A stretch of DNA of 63,618 nt from Paracoccaceae bacterium. GTDB lineage: Bacteria; Pseudomonadota; Alphaproteobacteria; Rhodobacterales; Rhodobacteraceae. The notes under the pieces were generated by a model. It was not told where the DNA came from. It saw only the letters and a program-made list of their open reading frames with translations, and did no database searches. Location of the stretch: NCBI GenBank assembly GCA_009773375.1, contig WRPH01000025.1, positions 1 to 63,618 on the forward strand. Direction: 5' to 3'. Below are positions 16,565-26,187 of the stretch, one piece after another. Positions within the stretch are counted from its first letter, which is position 1. Every line of letters starts with the position of its first letter. Position numbers and translations under genes: made by a program.

Positions 16565-17578
16565 TCAGCCTTGCGGGCAGATGCCATTCACCAGTGCGAT
16601 CATGCAGGCGCTGGGGCTGGTGACAGGGGCCGCGGGTGTAGCTGCGGCCGGTGCGACCGTCGGGGCCGGAAGCGGGGATGCAGGCGCGGCAGCTGGCGTG
16701 GCCGTAGTAGGCAAGGTCGCGGTCGGCAAGGTTGCGGTCGGCGTGGTTGCCGCTGGCAGCACGGTCTGGCTTGCGCCGGGAAGTGCTGCAGGCGCCGCGG
16801 TCAGCACCGGGGCCGAGGGCGTCGCGGCAGCAACTGCGGTCGCAGGGGCAGCCACTGCGGGCTTCTTTTTCGCGGCAGCCGGTTTCGGCGGCAGCTTCAA
16901 TCCGTTGGGATAAGAGCCATCGGCGTTCAGCACCACAACCTTGGCACCGTCAAGCACCCGTTCATAGAGGTCCATCACGTCCTGGTTGATCATGCGGATA
17001 CAGCCCGATGAGGCGTTCTTGCCGATCGAGTCCCATTCCGGCGTGCCATGAATACGGTAGCCGTAATCGACGCCGTTGGTGGTCAGATACAGCGCGCGCG
17101 CGCCCAAGGGGTTGGTCAGACCGCCGGGCTGGCCCTTTTCCCATTGCGCCAGTTCCGGCTTGCGCGAGATCATCTCGGATGGCGGCGTCCAGGTCGGCCA
17201 CGGGCGGCGGTTGGTGATCAGTGCCTCGCCCGACCACTGGAACCCGGCCTTGCCGACAGCGATGCCGTAGCGGGTCGCCTGATTCCTGGCGGTGACCAGA
17301 TAGAGATGCTTGGCGGCGGGGTTGATGATGACTGTGCCAACCGGCTCTTCGGTAGGGTAATAGACCGTCTGGCGCTGAAACTCGGACGGCACTTTTTCGA
17401 CCGGAACGGCGGGCACGGTGAAGGTGCCGTCGTTCTTGGAGGAATACACCCCCTCGACGATCTTCGGGGCAGGGGCCTCGACAATGCCTGCCTCTACCAG
17501 CGACGGATCGGGCACACAGGCGGCAAGGGACAGCGACAGCGCGGTCGCGGTCAACAGTTTAATCGTCAGAAAACGCAT
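16565..17578 (-). CDS. L,D-transpeptidase lipoprotein (YkuD domain) with Ala/Pro/Thr tail
   Basis: A 337-residue lipoprotein: the lipobox LSLAAC puts the lipidated Cys at residue 21. The YkuD catalytic domain spans about residues 78-220, with His177 in YRIHGTPEWDSIG and catalytic Cys193 in SSGCIRM, as required for 3-3 crosslinking of peptidoglycan or attachment of proteins to it. Residues about 230-337 are a low-complexity Ala/Pro/Thr tail (TPTATLPTATLPTTATP) that ends with two Cys. The tail is probably a wall-spanning linker; it is unusual and may vary between strains. Monocistronic. Confidence 0.88.
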   Translation of the reverse strand: MRFLTIKLLTATALSLSLAACVPDPSLVEAGIVEAPAPKIVEGVYSSKNDGTFTVPAVPVEKVPSEFQRQTVYYPTEEPVGTVIINPAAKHLYLVTARNQATRYGIAVGKAGFQWSGEALITNRRPWPTWTPPSEMISRKPELAQWEKGQPGGLTNPLGARALYLTTNGVDYGYRIHGTPEWDSIGKNASSGCIRMINQDVMDLYERVLDGAKVVVLNADGSYPNGLKLPPKPAAAKKKPAVAAPATAVAAATPSAPVLTAAPAALPGASQTVLPAATTPTATLPTATLPTTATPAAAPASPLPAPTVAPAAATPAAPVTSPSACMIALVNGICPQG

Positions 17579-17691
17579 GGATCAGCCCATTCAAGTGGGG
17601 CGGCCAAGGCCAGCCGCCCAGATTCTGTTGAATTTACGCTAGTGGAGGGGGCTTGCTTCGTCAAAGCCCGAAGCATCCATGCGGCTGATAA

Positions 17692-18525
17692 TCACAAGGT
17701 CGTGCGCAGATGCCAAAGCTCGGGGAACAGTTCAACCTCCAGCATCCGGCGCAGGTAGCTGACACCCGAGGTGCCGCCGGTGCCGCGTTTCAGCCCGATC
17801 ACCCGTTCGACAGTGGTGACGTGGTTGAAGCGCCAGCGGCGGAAGTAATCTTCAAAATCGACCAGCTTTTCGGCCAGCTCGTAGGCCTGCCAGTATTTGA
17901 TCGGGTCGCGGTAGACGGTTTCCCACACCCGCTGCACGCCTTCATGCACCACCCACGGCTGGCGCAGATCACGGCTCAGCACCTCGGCGGGCACAGGAAG
18001 GCCGGCGCGGGCGAGGTGGCGCAAGGCTTCGTCATAGAGCGAGGGGCGGGCGAGTTCGGCCTCCAGCATGGCGATGATGTCGGCGCGGTGGGCATGCGGT
18101 TTCAGCATCGCCAGATTGCGGTTGCCGACGGCGTATTCGATCAGCCGGTATTGCCAGCTTTGGAACCCTGACGATTGCCCCAAGCCTTCGCGGAAGGTGG
18201 TGTAGTCGGCGGGGGTCATGGTGCGCAGCACGTCCCAGGCGTTGTTGAGCTGTTCAAAGATCCGGCTGATCCGGGCCAGCATCTTGAACGCTTCGGGCGC
18301 GCGGTTTTCCGCCACAGCACGCCGCGCGGCGTCAAGCTCGTGCAGCGCCAGTTTCATCCACAGCTCCGAGGTCTGGTGCTGGATGATGAACAGCATCTCG
18401 TCATGCGCCGGGGTCAGTTGCCGCTGTGCTGTCAGGATCTGGTCGATGTGCAGGTAATCGCCATAAGACATGCGGCCGTCGAAAGACATCTGTGCGCCGT
18501 CGCGGGCGGGGTCGTAGGTGGTCAT
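17692..18525 (-). CDS. kynA: Tryptophan 2,3-dioxygenase
   Basis: A 277-residue heme dioxygenase that opens the indole ring of tryptophan to give N-formylkynurenine. Landmarks: [12 protein letters not shown] and [17 protein letters not shown] (distal His50, substrate Arg further on), [17 protein letters not shown], and proximal heme ligand His235 in [15 protein letters not shown], followed by [18 protein letters not shown] precedes the ATG. It is second in the kynU-kynA unit; a formamidase gene (kynB) is not in the window. Confidence 0.95.
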   Translation of the reverse strand: MTTYDPARDGAQMSFDGRMSYGDYLHIDQILTAQRQLTPAHDEMLFIIQHQTSELWMKLALHELDAARRAVAENRAPEAFKMLARISRIFEQLNNAWDVLRTMTPADYTTFREGLGQSSGFQSWQYRLIEYAVGNRNLAMLKPHAHRADIIAMLEAELARPSLYDEALRHLARAGLPVPAEVLSRDLRQPWVVHEGVQRVWETVYRDPIKYWQAYELAEKLVDFEDYFRRWRFNHVTTVERVIGLKRGTGGTSGVSYLRRMLEVELFPELWHLRTTL

Positions 18526-18655
18526 GGAAATTCTCCGTCTGTTGAGGGGAAGGCCGGGCGGTCAGGCCCGGACCAGCCGGTTCAACACGGAAAGCGTTCC
18601 GATGGTGCGCCACAAGGCAATCCAGCCAGCGGGACGGCAAAGCGCGGCAGAGGCG

Positions 18656-18743
18656 GCTTTCACATTGGTCAAAATATCCCCGCCGGAGGCTCCGGTGGTT
18701 GGGCCGGGTGCCTCCGGCGGGGATATTTGTACCAAGATGAAAG
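18656..18743. repeat. Long hairpin element between kynU and kynA, form B copy 3
   Basis: Perfect 19-base arms AAATATCCCCGCCGGAGGC (18672-18690) and its reverse complement (18710-18728), with a 19-base loop. The similarity extends outward to CTTTCACATTGG on the left and CCAAGATGAAAG on the right, giving arms of about 34 bases with a few mismatches. Read on the minus strand it lies in the kynU-kynA intercistronic region and could cause partial termination or RNA processing. The remaining part of the gap (18526-18655) shows nothing I can interpret. Confidence 0.75.
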
Positions 18744-18753
18744 CCATGCCGGA

Positions 18754-19947
18754 TCAGGTCACTTTCGCGCGGGTCTTGTACTCGGGGCGGTCCCAGAGGT
18801 TGTTCTGCATGATGTCGGCGATGATGGCGATGGCTTTTTCAACGTCACCTGCGTCGATGAACAGGGGGGTGAAGCCGCAGCGGATGATGTCAGGGGCGCG
18901 GAAATCGCCGATCACGCCGCGGGCGATCATCGCCTGCATGATGGCGTAGCCTTCGGGGTGGCGGAAGCTGACCTGGCTGCCGCGCAGGGCGTGGTCGCGC
19001 GGGGTGGCGAGATGCAGCGTCGGGCAAGCGGCCTCGACCCCGGCGATATACTGGTCTTGCAGCGCCAGCGATGCTGCGCGCAGGGCGGCCATATCGACCG
19101 TGTCCCAGATATCCAGCGACGCCTCAAGGGCGGCGAGTTGCAGGATTGGCGGGGTGCCGACGCGCATGCGTTCTGCGCCGGTGGCGGGGCGGTAATCCAG
19201 ATCGAAGGCGAAGGGGGCGGCGTGGCCTTGCCAGCCCGACAGCGCCGGGCGGGCGATATCGGCATGGCGGGGGGCGACGTAGATGAACGCCGGGCCGCCG
19301 GGGCCGGAGTTGAGATATTTATAGGTGCAGCCCACGGCGAAATCGGCGTTGCATTTGGCCAGTTCGACTTGGAAGGCACCTGCGGAATGCGCCAGATCCC
19401 AGATCGCCAACGCGCCTTTTTCATGGGCGCCGGCGGTGATCGCCGCCATGTCGTGGCGTCGGCCGGTGCGGTAATCGACCTCGGTGATCATCGTCACGGC
19501 GACAGTTTCGTCGATGGCGTCCAGCACGGCTTCGGGGGCGACGGTTTTCAGGGTGTAGCCGTTGCCAAGGGTGCGGCAGAGGCCTTCGGCCATATACAGA
19601 TCGGACGGGAAGTTGCCGGTATCCGACAGGATCACGCGGCGGGTGGGGTTCATCTCAAGGCACGATGCCAGCGCCTGATAGACCTTGATCGACAGGGTGT
19701 CGCCCATCACCACATGGCCTGCTTCAGCGCCGATCAGACGCGCGATCCGGTCGCCGACGCGCATCGGCTTGTCCATCCAGCCCGCCTTGTTCCAGCCGGT
19801 GATCAGCATGTCGCCCCATTCGGCCTCGACCGTTTTGGCCACCCGCGCCGCCGTGGCGCGCGGCAGCGGGCCGAGCGAGTTGCCATCAAGATAAATCATG
19901 CCCGCAGGCAGGTGGAACTGGGCTTTGGTGGCGGCGAAGTCGGTCAT
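18754..19947 (-). CDS. kynU: Kynureninase
   Basis: A 397-residue PLP aspartate-aminotransferase-fold hydrolase that cleaves kynurenine to anthranilate and alanine. It opens HLPAGMIYLDGNSLGPLPRAT; the PLP lysine is Lys210 in GCTYKYLNSGPGGPAFIYV and the cofactor Asp lies in AIWDLAHSAGAF. AAGGAG precedes the ATG. It is the first gene of the kynU-kynA unit, so tryptophan is degraded to anthranilate (for the quinolone/anthranilate or NAD routes). A perfect 18-bp palindrome lies 66 bases upstream. Confidence 0.95.
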   Translation of the reverse strand: MTDFAATKAQFHLPAGMIYLDGNSLGPLPRATAARVAKTVEAEWGDMLITGWNKAGWMDKPMRVGDRIARLIGAEAGHVVMGDTLSIKVYQALASCLEMNPTRRVILSDTGNFPSDLYMAEGLCRTLGNGYTLKTVAPEAVLDAIDETVAVTMITEVDYRTGRRHDMAAITAGAHEKGALAIWDLAHSAGAFQVELAKCNADFAVGCTYKYLNSGPGGPAFIYVAPRHADIARPALSGWQGHAAPFAFDLDYRPATGAERMRVGTPPILQLAALEASLDIWDTVDMAALRAASLALQDQYIAGVEAACPTLHLATPRDHALRGSQVSFRHPEGYAIMQAMIARGVIGDFRAPDIIRCGFTPLFIDAGDVEKAIAIIADIMQNNLWDRPEYKTRAKVT

Positions 19948-20012
19948 GCAGGGCTCCTTTGCGGGCAGGGTCGCACGCTTGGTCTGGTTCGATCAATAGG
20001 GCAGTTGCACAA

Positions 20013-20030
20013 AATTTCAAGCTTGAAATT
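20013..20030. promoter_or_regulatory. 18-bp perfect palindrome upstream of kynU, candidate operator
   Basis: AATTTCAAGCTTGAAATT reads the same on both strands. It lies in the 141-base divergent region between kynU and the membrane methyltransferase-like gene. On the kynU strand its TTGAAA could be a -35 box with TATTGA 16 bases downstream, but the match is weak. In several bacteria kyn genes are controlled by an Lrp-type regulator (KynR); no regulator gene is in the window. Confidence 0.55.
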
Positions 20031-20088
20031 GTTTTCGAATGGCGCTTTGCTGAGCCAGGCGCGTTGGTGGCGGTAAAGGGGGCGGGTC

Positions 20089-20529
20089 ATGCTGCGAGAG
20101 ATTGATATTCCGCCGCTGTGGCTGGGCCTGGCTTTGGCGCTTAGCTGGGCGCTGTCGCGGATCTGGGTCTGGCCGATGCCGGGTATCGGTGTGGCGTTGA
20201 TCGGGCTGGGCGCGGCTTTGATGCTGGCCGCGGTGGTGCAGATGCTGCTGTCGCGCACGACGGTCATTCCGCGCCGCAACCCGCGTGCCTTGGTGACGGC
20301 GGGGGTGTTTCGGATCAGCCGCAACCTGATCTATCTGGCCGATGCGCTGATCCTGACCGGGGCGATTCTATATTGGGGCGCGCTGTTTGCGCTACCAGTG
20401 ATTCCGGCCTTCATGTCGTTGATAACGCAACGATATGTCAAGGATGAGGAAAATCGTCTGCGGGCTGAGTTTGGCGCGGAATATTCGACCTGGGCGGCGC
20501 GGGTGGGGCGTTGGCTGGGGCCGCTCTGA
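20089..20529 (+). CDS. Isoprenylcysteine carboxyl methyltransferase-like membrane protein
   Basis: A 146-residue protein with about four membrane helices (LWLGLALALSWALSRIWVW, GIGVALIGLGAALMLAAVV, LIYLADALILTGAILYWGALFALPVI). The middle contains TTVIPRRNPRALVTAGVFRISRNLIYLAD and the end RYVKDEENRLRAEFGAEYSTWAARVGRWL, the layout of phospholipid/ICMT-type methyltransferases whose C-terminal loop binds SAM. In this family the E-x-x-L-x-x-x-F-G-x-E-Y motif is conserved. Substrate unknown. Divergent from kynU. Confidence 0.8.
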   Translation: MLREIDIPPLWLGLALALSWALSRIWVWPMPGIGVALIGLGAALMLAAVVQMLLSRTTVIPRRNPRALVTAGVFRISRNLIYLADALILTGAILYWGALFALPVIPAFMSLITQRYVKDEENRLRAEFGAEYSTWAARVGRWLGPL

Positions 20530-20685
20530 AGCGCTGTGGCCGCCTTGGTAGCTTGAAGCCGACAGGTTTTTCACCAGAAGCGGCAATCAGACATTGAACT
20601 ATCGGTCTGCGATGTTAAGGCTCGCAGGGAATTTGGCGGCGGTCACGACCTGGTCTTGAACCGCCCATGCGACGGGGGGAATACC

Positions 20686-22263
20686 GTGAAGATAGGTGCA
20701 CTGAGTGAGATTTTTGCAGGCGAGAACCGGGTGTCGATGACCCCGGATTCGGCGCTGCAACTGGTGAAGCTGGGGCATAGCTGCTGCATTCAATCCGGGG
20801 CGGGGGCGAAGGCCGGGTTTTCAGACGCGCTCTATGCCAAGGCGGGGGTTGAGGTGTTGCCAGACGCGGCAGCGGTGATCGCTGCGGCGGATGTGCTGGT
20901 CAAGGTGCGCGGGCCGGAAAAGGCCGAAGCCGAGGCCCTGCGTGACGGTCAGACGCTGATCTCGTTCTTCTGGCCTGCGCAGAACGCGGAACTGCTGGAA
21001 ATCGTCAAGGCCCGCGGCGCGACCGTGGTGGCGATGGACATGGTTCCCCGCATTTCCCGCGCGCAGAAGATGGACGCGCTGTCGTCGATGGCCAATATCG
21101 CGGGCTACCGCGCGGTGATCGAGGCCGGGTCCAATTTTGGCCGCTTCTTCACCGGGCAGGTGACGGCGGCGGGCAAAGTGCCGCCAGCCAAGGTGCTGAT
21201 CGTGGGCGCGGGTGTGGCCGGTCTTGCCGCCATTGGCACCAGCGTTTCGCTGGGTGCAATCGTGCATGCGTTTGACGTGCGCCCGGAAGTCGCCGAGCAG
21301 ATCGAATCGATGGGCGCGTCGTTCGTCTATCTGGAGTTTGACGCAAGCGAATTGCCCGATGGCGCGGCGACGGGCGGTTATGCGGCCCCTTCCAGCCCTG
21401 CCTTTGCGGCCAAGCAACTGGCGAAGTTCCGCGAATTGGCCCCCGAGATGGACATCGTGATCACCACCGCGCTGATCCCCGGACGGCCCGCGCCCAAGCT
21501 GTGGACCGCCGATATGGTGGCCCTGATGAAGCCCGGTTCGGTTGTGGTTGACCTTGCCGCCGAGCGCGGCGGCAACTGCGATCTGACGGTGATGGATCAG
21601 AAGATCGTGTCTGACAATGGCGTCACCATTGTTGGCTATACCGATTTCCCCAGTCGGATGGCCGCACAGGCCTCGACGCTTTATGCGACCAATATCAGGC
21701 ACATGCTGACCGATCTTACACCGAAGAAAGACGGTGTGATCGTGCACAACATGGAAGACGACGTGATCCGTGGCGCGACCGTGGCGAAGGATCAAGCGAT
21801 CACCTTCCCGCCACCGCCGCCGAAAATCGCGGCGATTGCGGTGCAAAAGCCGAAGGAAAAGGTCAAGGAATTGACCCATGACGAAAAACGCGCGGCGGAA
21901 GCGGCGGCGTTCAAGGCGCAGACCCGCAATCAAGTGGGCATGCTGGTGATTGGCGGCGGGTTGATTTTGCTCGCGGGGCTGTATGCTCCGGCAAGCTTCA
22001 TGTCGCATTTTATCGTGTTCGTGCTGTCGGTTTATGTCGGCGTGCAAGTGATCTGGAACGTCAGCCATTCCTTGCACACGCCGCTGATGGCGATCACCAA
22101 TGCGATTTCCTCGATCATTATCTTGGGTGCGCTGATGCAGATCGGTTCGGGCAGCTGGGTGGTGACGGTGCTTGCCGCGCTTGCGGTGTTCATGGCGGGA
22201 ATCAACATTTTCGGTGGCTTCATGGTCACCCGGCGCATGCTTGCCATGTTCCAGAAGTCGTAA
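20686..22263 (+). CDS. pntA: NAD(P) transhydrogenase subunit alpha
   Basis: A 525-residue protein starting at GTG 20686 (GGGGGGAA upstream). The NAD-binding domain (residues 1 to about 375) opens [19 protein letters not shown] and has [30 protein letters not shown]; a Pro-rich linker ([10 protein letters not shown]) follows, then a charged hinge and four membrane helices in the last 110 residues. With PntB it couples proton flow to transfer of hydride from NADH to NADP, supplying NADPH. Here the soluble and membrane parts are one chain, as in enterobacteria, rather than split as in Rhodospirillum. pntB follows after 12 bases. Confidence 0.95.
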   Translation: MKIGALSEIFAGENRVSMTPDSALQLVKLGHSCCIQSGAGAKAGFSDALYAKAGVEVLPDAAAVIAAADVLVKVRGPEKAEAEALRDGQTLISFFWPAQNAELLEIVKARGATVVAMDMVPRISRAQKMDALSSMANIAGYRAVIEAGSNFGRFFTGQVTAAGKVPPAKVLIVGAGVAGLAAIGTSVSLGAIVHAFDVRPEVAEQIESMGASFVYLEFDASELPDGAATGGYAAPSSPAFAAKQLAKFRELAPEMDIVITTALIPGRPAPKLWTADMVALMKPGSVVVDLAAERGGNCDLTVMDQKIVSDNGVTIVGYTDFPSRMAAQASTLYATNIRHMLTDLTPKKDGVIVHNMEDDVIRGATVAKDQAITFPPPPPKIAAIAVQKPKEKVKELTHDEKRAAEAAAFKAQTRNQVGMLVIGGGLILLAGLYAPASFMSHFIVFVLSVYVGVQVIWNVSHSLHTPLMAITNAISSIIILGALMQIGSGSWVVTVLAALAVFMAGINIFGGFMVTRRMLAMFQKS

Positions 22264-22275
22264 GGGAGCAGGCAT

Positions 22276-23709
22276 ATGGAAATTGGATTCACCACGGCGG
22301 CCTATGTGGTCGCAGCCGTTTTGTTCATTCAATCCTTGGGTGGGCTTTCGGGGCAAGAGAGTGCCAAGCGCGCGGTTTGGTATGGCATCGTCGGCATGGC
22401 GCTGGCGGTTGCGGCGACGCTTTATGGGCCGGGAGCGGGTAACTGGCTGATTTCGCTGGTGATGATTGCGGCAGGCGGGGCGATTGGCTGGGTTGTGGCG
22501 CAGCGCGTGCAGATGACGGAAATGCCGCAGCTGGTGGCGGCGATGCACTCTCTGGTCGGTTTGGCTGCGGTGTTCATCGGCTTTAACACCCACATCGAGA
22601 TGGTACGGGTGGCGGGGCTGGACGAGGCCGCGCGGGCTTTGTTGGATGGCTTCGCACACAAGATTGCTGAAAAAGGGGCCGTTGAGCTGTCGATCCTGCG
22701 GGTGGAAACCTTCCTTGGCGTGTTCATCGGGGCGGTGACCTTCACCGGCTCGGTGATTGCCTTTGGCAAGCTGGCGGGCCGCGTCGATGGCAAGGCGAAA
22801 AAGCTGCCGGGCGGACATATGCTGAACGCGACGGCGGCGATTGTGTCGCTGGTGTTGCTGCTGGTCTATCTGCAAAGCGGATCGACGCTGGCGCTGCTGG
22901 GCATGACCGTGGCGGCGTTGTTCATCGGCTATCACCTGATCATGGGCATCGGCGGCGCGGATATGCCGGTGGTGGTGTCGATGCTGAACAGCTATTCCGG
23001 CTGGGCGGCGGCGGCGATTGGCTTCTCGCTGTCTAACGATCTGCTGATCGTTGTGGGCGCGCTGGTGGGTTCTTCAGGGGCGATCCTGTCTTACATCATG
23101 TGCAAGGCGATGAACCGCAGCTTCATTTCGGTGATTCTGGGCGGCTTTGGTGGCACCACCGGGCCTGCGATGGAAGTGACTGGCGAGCAGATTGCGATTG
23201 ATGCCGAAGGTGTGGCGGCGGCGTTGAACGACGCGGATAGCATCATCATCATTCCGGGTTATGGCATGGCGGTGGCGCAGGCGCAGCAGTCGGTTTCGGA
23301 ACTGACCCGCAAGCTGCGGGCGGCGGGCAAGACCGTGCGCTTTGCGATCCATCCGGTGGCGGGCCGTCTGCCGGGGCATATGAACGTGCTCTTGGCCGAG
23401 GCGAAGGTGCCTTATGACATCGTGATGGAGATGGACGAGATCAACGAGGATTTCCCCACCACCGATGTGGCGATCGTGATCGGCTCGAACGACATCGTCA
23501 ATCCGGCGGCGCAGGAAGATCCGAACTCGCCCATCGCGGGCATGCCGGTGCTGGAGTGTTGGAAGGCGAAACAGGTTTTCGTTTCCAAACGCGGGCAGGG
23601 TACCGGCTATTCCGGCATCGAGAACCCGCTGTTCTACAAGGAAAACACCCGGATGTTCTACGGCGACGCGAAGAAGAGTCTGGATGCGCTGTTGCCGATG
23701 ATCGAGTGA
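22276..23709 (+). CDS. pntB: NAD(P) transhydrogenase subunit beta
   Basis: A 477-residue membrane protein with eight or nine helices in the first 290 residues, then the NADP-binding domain with [52 protein letters not shown] and [12 protein letters not shown]. Normal length for the family. It forms the proton channel with PntA. A strong terminator lies 55 bases after the stop, so pntA-pntB is a two-gene unit. Confidence 0.95.
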   Translation: MEIGFTTAAYVVAAVLFIQSLGGLSGQESAKRAVWYGIVGMALAVAATLYGPGAGNWLISLVMIAAGGAIGWVVAQRVQMTEMPQLVAAMHSLVGLAAVFIGFNTHIEMVRVAGLDEAARALLDGFAHKIAEKGAVELSILRVETFLGVFIGAVTFTGSVIAFGKLAGRVDGKAKKLPGGHMLNATAAIVSLVLLLVYLQSGSTLALLGMTVAALFIGYHLIMGIGGADMPVVVSMLNSYSGWAAAAIGFSLSNDLLIVVGALVGSSGAILSYIMCKAMNRSFISVILGGFGGTTGPAMEVTGEQIAIDAEGVAAALNDADSIIIIPGYGMAVAQAQQSVSELTRKLRAAGKTVRFAIHPVAGRLPGHMNVLLAEAKVPYDIVMEMDEINEDFPTTDVAIVIGSNDIVNPAAQEDPNSPIAGMPVLECWKAKQVFVSKRGQGTGYSGIENPLFYKENTRMFYGDAKKSLDALLPMIE

Positions 23710-23763
23710 CCTGCCTGTGGCACAGCCTGATCTAGCCGACATTGCGTGTTTACCCCCTGCTGT

Positions 23764-23797
23764 AAAACCCCGGTCGTGTGACCGGGGTTTTGCTTTT
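23764..23797 (+). terminator. Intrinsic terminator of pntA-pntB
   Basis: A perfect 12-bp stem AAAACCCCGGTC (23764-23775) and GACCGGGGTTTT (23780-23791) with a GTGT loop, followed by GCTTTT. Confidence 0.9.
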
Positions 23798-23899
23798 CTG
23801 CAACAACCCGGCTGCATACCTCAGTATCCTGCGAAAACACTGGAAGCGGCGCAATTTGCGCTGCCAGATGCGCGTCAGACTCTGAACCAAGGCCCGCCC

Positions 23900-25180
23900 A
23901 TGACCCTGATTGACCACCCGCTGCGCTATACTTTGGTAAATGAATTGCATGCGCGGCCGTTTCCGGCGCTCAGCGCGCCCTGCGTGGCGGCCTATATTGC
24001 CATCAAGGCGCCGCAAGATCCGCAAAACCGCGACCGCGCGGCGGATCGGGCGCATTTGCTGGCGATGCTGGATCGGCACGGCAGCCCGCATCCGCAACCG
24101 GAGGCGACGCATTTCTCGGGGATGGTGGGACGGTCCGAGCTGAAATGGGAAAGCCATACCGAGTTTGTTACCTATTCCGCGTTTTCCCCCGGTCTGCCGG
24201 TGCGGCCATTTGATCCCGCCGAGATGGAAGTTTTCCCGGAAAATTGGTTGGCCGAGGCACCCGGCCAGCGTGTCGCCTCGGTGCTGATCCGGGTGGAGGT
24301 GATGGAGCCGGAGGAAAGCCTGATGCTGGCCAAGCTGGAAGACTGGTTTGTGCCGGAAAGTCTGGCGGTGGCGCGGGTGGTCGAGGGTGCGGCGGTGGTG
24401 GCGGGGGATTTCCGTATTGATCCGGCGGGGCAGATGCGGTTTGCGGTGTTCGTGCGCCCCGGCACTGGCGCGCGGCGAATTGGTCGGATTGTGCAGCGGC
24501 TGTGCGAGGTGGAAACCTACCGCGCGATGTCGATGCTCGGGCTGATCCGGGCGCGGCGGTTGACCGAACGGCTGAACCTGCTTGACCCGCGGCTGTCAGC
24601 GCTGGTTTCGGGGCTGGATGGGGTGACACGGCCAGCGGAGGTGGCGCTGCATGAATTGCTGGCGATTTCGGCAGAACTGGAAAGCCTTGCGGTGCAGCAT
24701 TCCTTTCGCTTCGGTGCGACCGGGGCTTATGAAGCGATCGTCAGTCAGCGTATCGCAGCCCTGCGCGAAGAACGCGTCGGCGGGCGACAGACTTTTGGCG
24801 AATTCATGATGCGGCGCTATGATCCGGCGATGCGCACGGTGAAATCGGCGGAAGGTCGGTTAAGGTCGATGGCGGAACGGGCGATGCGGGCCGCGGAATT
24901 GTTGCGCACGCGGGTGGATGTGGAACGTTCGGCGCAGAACCAGAAACTGCTGGAAAGCATGGACCGCCGCGCTGATCTGGCTTTGCGGCTGCAACATACG
25001 GTTGAGGGGCTGTCGGTGGTGGCGATTAGCTATTACGCGGTTAGCCTCGCGGCCTATGTTGCCTATCCGCTGACCGAGGCGCTGCATGTGTCCAAGGGCA
25101 TGGCGATGGCGGTTCTGACGCCGGTGGTGGTGCTGTGGGTCTGGCTGGCGCTGCGGCGGATCAAGGCGGCGGTGCATTAG
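23900..25180 (+). CDS. DUF3422 membrane-anchored protein
   Basis: A 426-residue protein starting at ATG 23900 (AAGG upstream). It opens DHPLRYTLVNELHARPFPAL, typical of DUF3422, and has a long soluble part with a probable coiled coil (about residues 285-375), then two membrane helices (VAISYYAVSLAAYVAYPL and MAMAVLTPVVVLWVWLAL) at the C-terminus. The topology resembles CorA-like membrane proteins but no GMN motif is present. Function unknown. Monocistronic. Confidence 0.85.
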   Translation: MTLIDHPLRYTLVNELHARPFPALSAPCVAAYIAIKAPQDPQNRDRAADRAHLLAMLDRHGSPHPQPEATHFSGMVGRSELKWESHTEFVTYSAFSPGLPVRPFDPAEMEVFPENWLAEAPGQRVASVLIRVEVMEPEESLMLAKLEDWFVPESLAVARVVEGAAVVAGDFRIDPAGQMRFAVFVRPGTGARRIGRIVQRLCEVETYRAMSMLGLIRARRLTERLNLLDPRLSALVSGLDGVTRPAEVALHELLAISAELESLAVQHSFRFGATGAYEAIVSQRIAALREERVGGRQTFGEFMMRRYDPAMRTVKSAEGRLRSMAERAMRAAELLRTRVDVERSAQNQKLLESMDRRADLALRLQHTVEGLSVVAISYYAVSLAAYVAYPLTEALHVSKGMAMAVLTPVVVLWVWLALRRIKAAVH

Positions 25181-25183
25181 AGC

Positions 25184-25220
25184 GGATTTCCTTCAATCTG
25201 TTTCAGATTGAAGGAAATCC
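25184..25220. repeat. Perfect 17-bp inverted repeat between convergent genes
   Basis: GGATTTCCTTCAATCTG (25184-25200) and CAGATTGAAGGAAATCC (25204-25220) with a TTT loop. There is no U-tract, but it sits 4 bases after the DUF3422 gene and 52 before the end of oppC. It is much more AT-rich than its surroundings and may be a REP-like element or a terminator for both genes. Confidence 0.7.
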
Positions 25221-25272
25221 AAGACAAGATTTGCCTGTGGTTGTTGCGTATTGTGCCGCCTTGAAGCCCGCG

Positions 25273-26187
25273 TTAGCGCCCGCGAACGCGCGGGTCGAGC
25301 GCGTCGCGCAGGCCATCGCCGATATAATTGACGCTGAGAACGGTCAGCGAGATCGCAAGGCCGGGCCAGATCACCCGCTCGGGGTAGATCTGCATGAAGG
25401 ACAAGCCATCATAAAGCAGCCGACCCCATGTCGGGAAATCGGGCGGAAAGCCAAGGCCAAGGAACGACAGCACCGATTCGGTGATAATCGCCTCGGCGAT
25501 GCCAAGCGTGGCGGCCACCATCACCGGCGAGACGACATTGGGCAGGATGTGGCGGATGATGATCCGGCGGGGTGCCGCGCCGATGGATCGTGCTGCCAGC
25601 ACATATTCCCGCTCTTTCAGCGCCAGCACCTCGCCGCGCACGATGCGGGCGGCCTGCATCCAGCTGGTGATGCCAATGGCGAAGACGATCAGCAAGAATG
25701 CCCCCATCTCTGGCCCCAGAATGCCAGCGACGCGGTCGCGGAACAGCATCACCATCACCAGCAGCAAAGGGATCAGCGGTAGCGCCAGAAACATGTCGGT
25801 CAACCGCATCAGCGGGCCGTCGAGGCGTTTGTAATAGCCCGCCAGCACGCCGATGAAGGTGCCGAAGGTGATGGCGATGATCATCGCCACAAAGCCGACG
25901 GCAAGGCTGACCTTGCCCGCAGCCATCATCCGCGCCAGCATGTCGCGGCCCAGCTGATCGGTGCCCAAGGGGAATTGCAGCGCCGGGCCTTTGTTCTTTT
26001 GCTTGATCGCCTCGACCACGGTCAGCTTTTCGGGATGCCAGAAATACGGCCCGATCAGCACGGCCAGCACCAACACTGACAGCACGATCAGGCCGAACAT
26101 TGCGCCCTTGTGGCTGCGGAATTGGCGCCAGATCGCGGCCCACTGGCTTGGTGGCTTGCTTGGCGCGGCGGCGGACAGATCAGTCAT
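25273..26187 (-). CDS. Peptide/opine ABC transporter permease (OppC/DppC type)
   Basis: A 304-residue inner-membrane permease with about six helices. The start at 26187 overlaps the upstream permease stop by 8 bases. The N-terminal domain SHKGAMFGLIVLSVLVLAVLIGPYFW and the sequence LGTDQLGRDMLARMM are hallmarks of DppC-type permeases. The coupling helix is EYVLAARSIGAAPRRIIIRHILPN (EAA loop). Last gene of a five-gene operon; substrate is set by the binding protein at 27272-28972. Confidence 0.9.
   Translation of the reverse strand: MTDLSAAAPSKPPSQWAAIWRQFRSHKGAMFGLIVLSVLVLAVLIGPYFWHPEKLTVVEAIKQKNKGPALQFPLGTDQLGRDMLARMMAAGKVSLAVGFVAMIIAITFGTFIGVLAGYYKRLDGPLMRLTDMFLALPLIPLLLVMVMLFRDRVAGILGPEMGAFLLIVFAIGITSWMQAARIVRGEVLALKEREYVLAARSIGAAPRRIIIRHILPNVVSPVMVAATLGIAEAIITESVLSFLGLGFPPDFPTWGRLLYDGLSFMQIYPERVIWPGLAISLTVLSVNYIGDGLRDALDPRVRGR

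Noticed and set aside
9995..18743. Repeated intergenic elements considered as CRISPR or as an insertion sequence
   Set aside because: Copies are dispersed, not in regular arrays with spacers, and no transposase or terminal inverted repeats with target duplications are present.
18562..18747. 61-residue frame beginning MAFILVQISPPEAP
   Set aside because: It is simply the translation of the dispersed hairpin element, not a conserved protein.
20821..22935. 704-residue open frame on the minus strand
   Set aside because: His/Arg-rich and fully antisense to pntA-pntB, which are certain genes; a product of GC codon bias.
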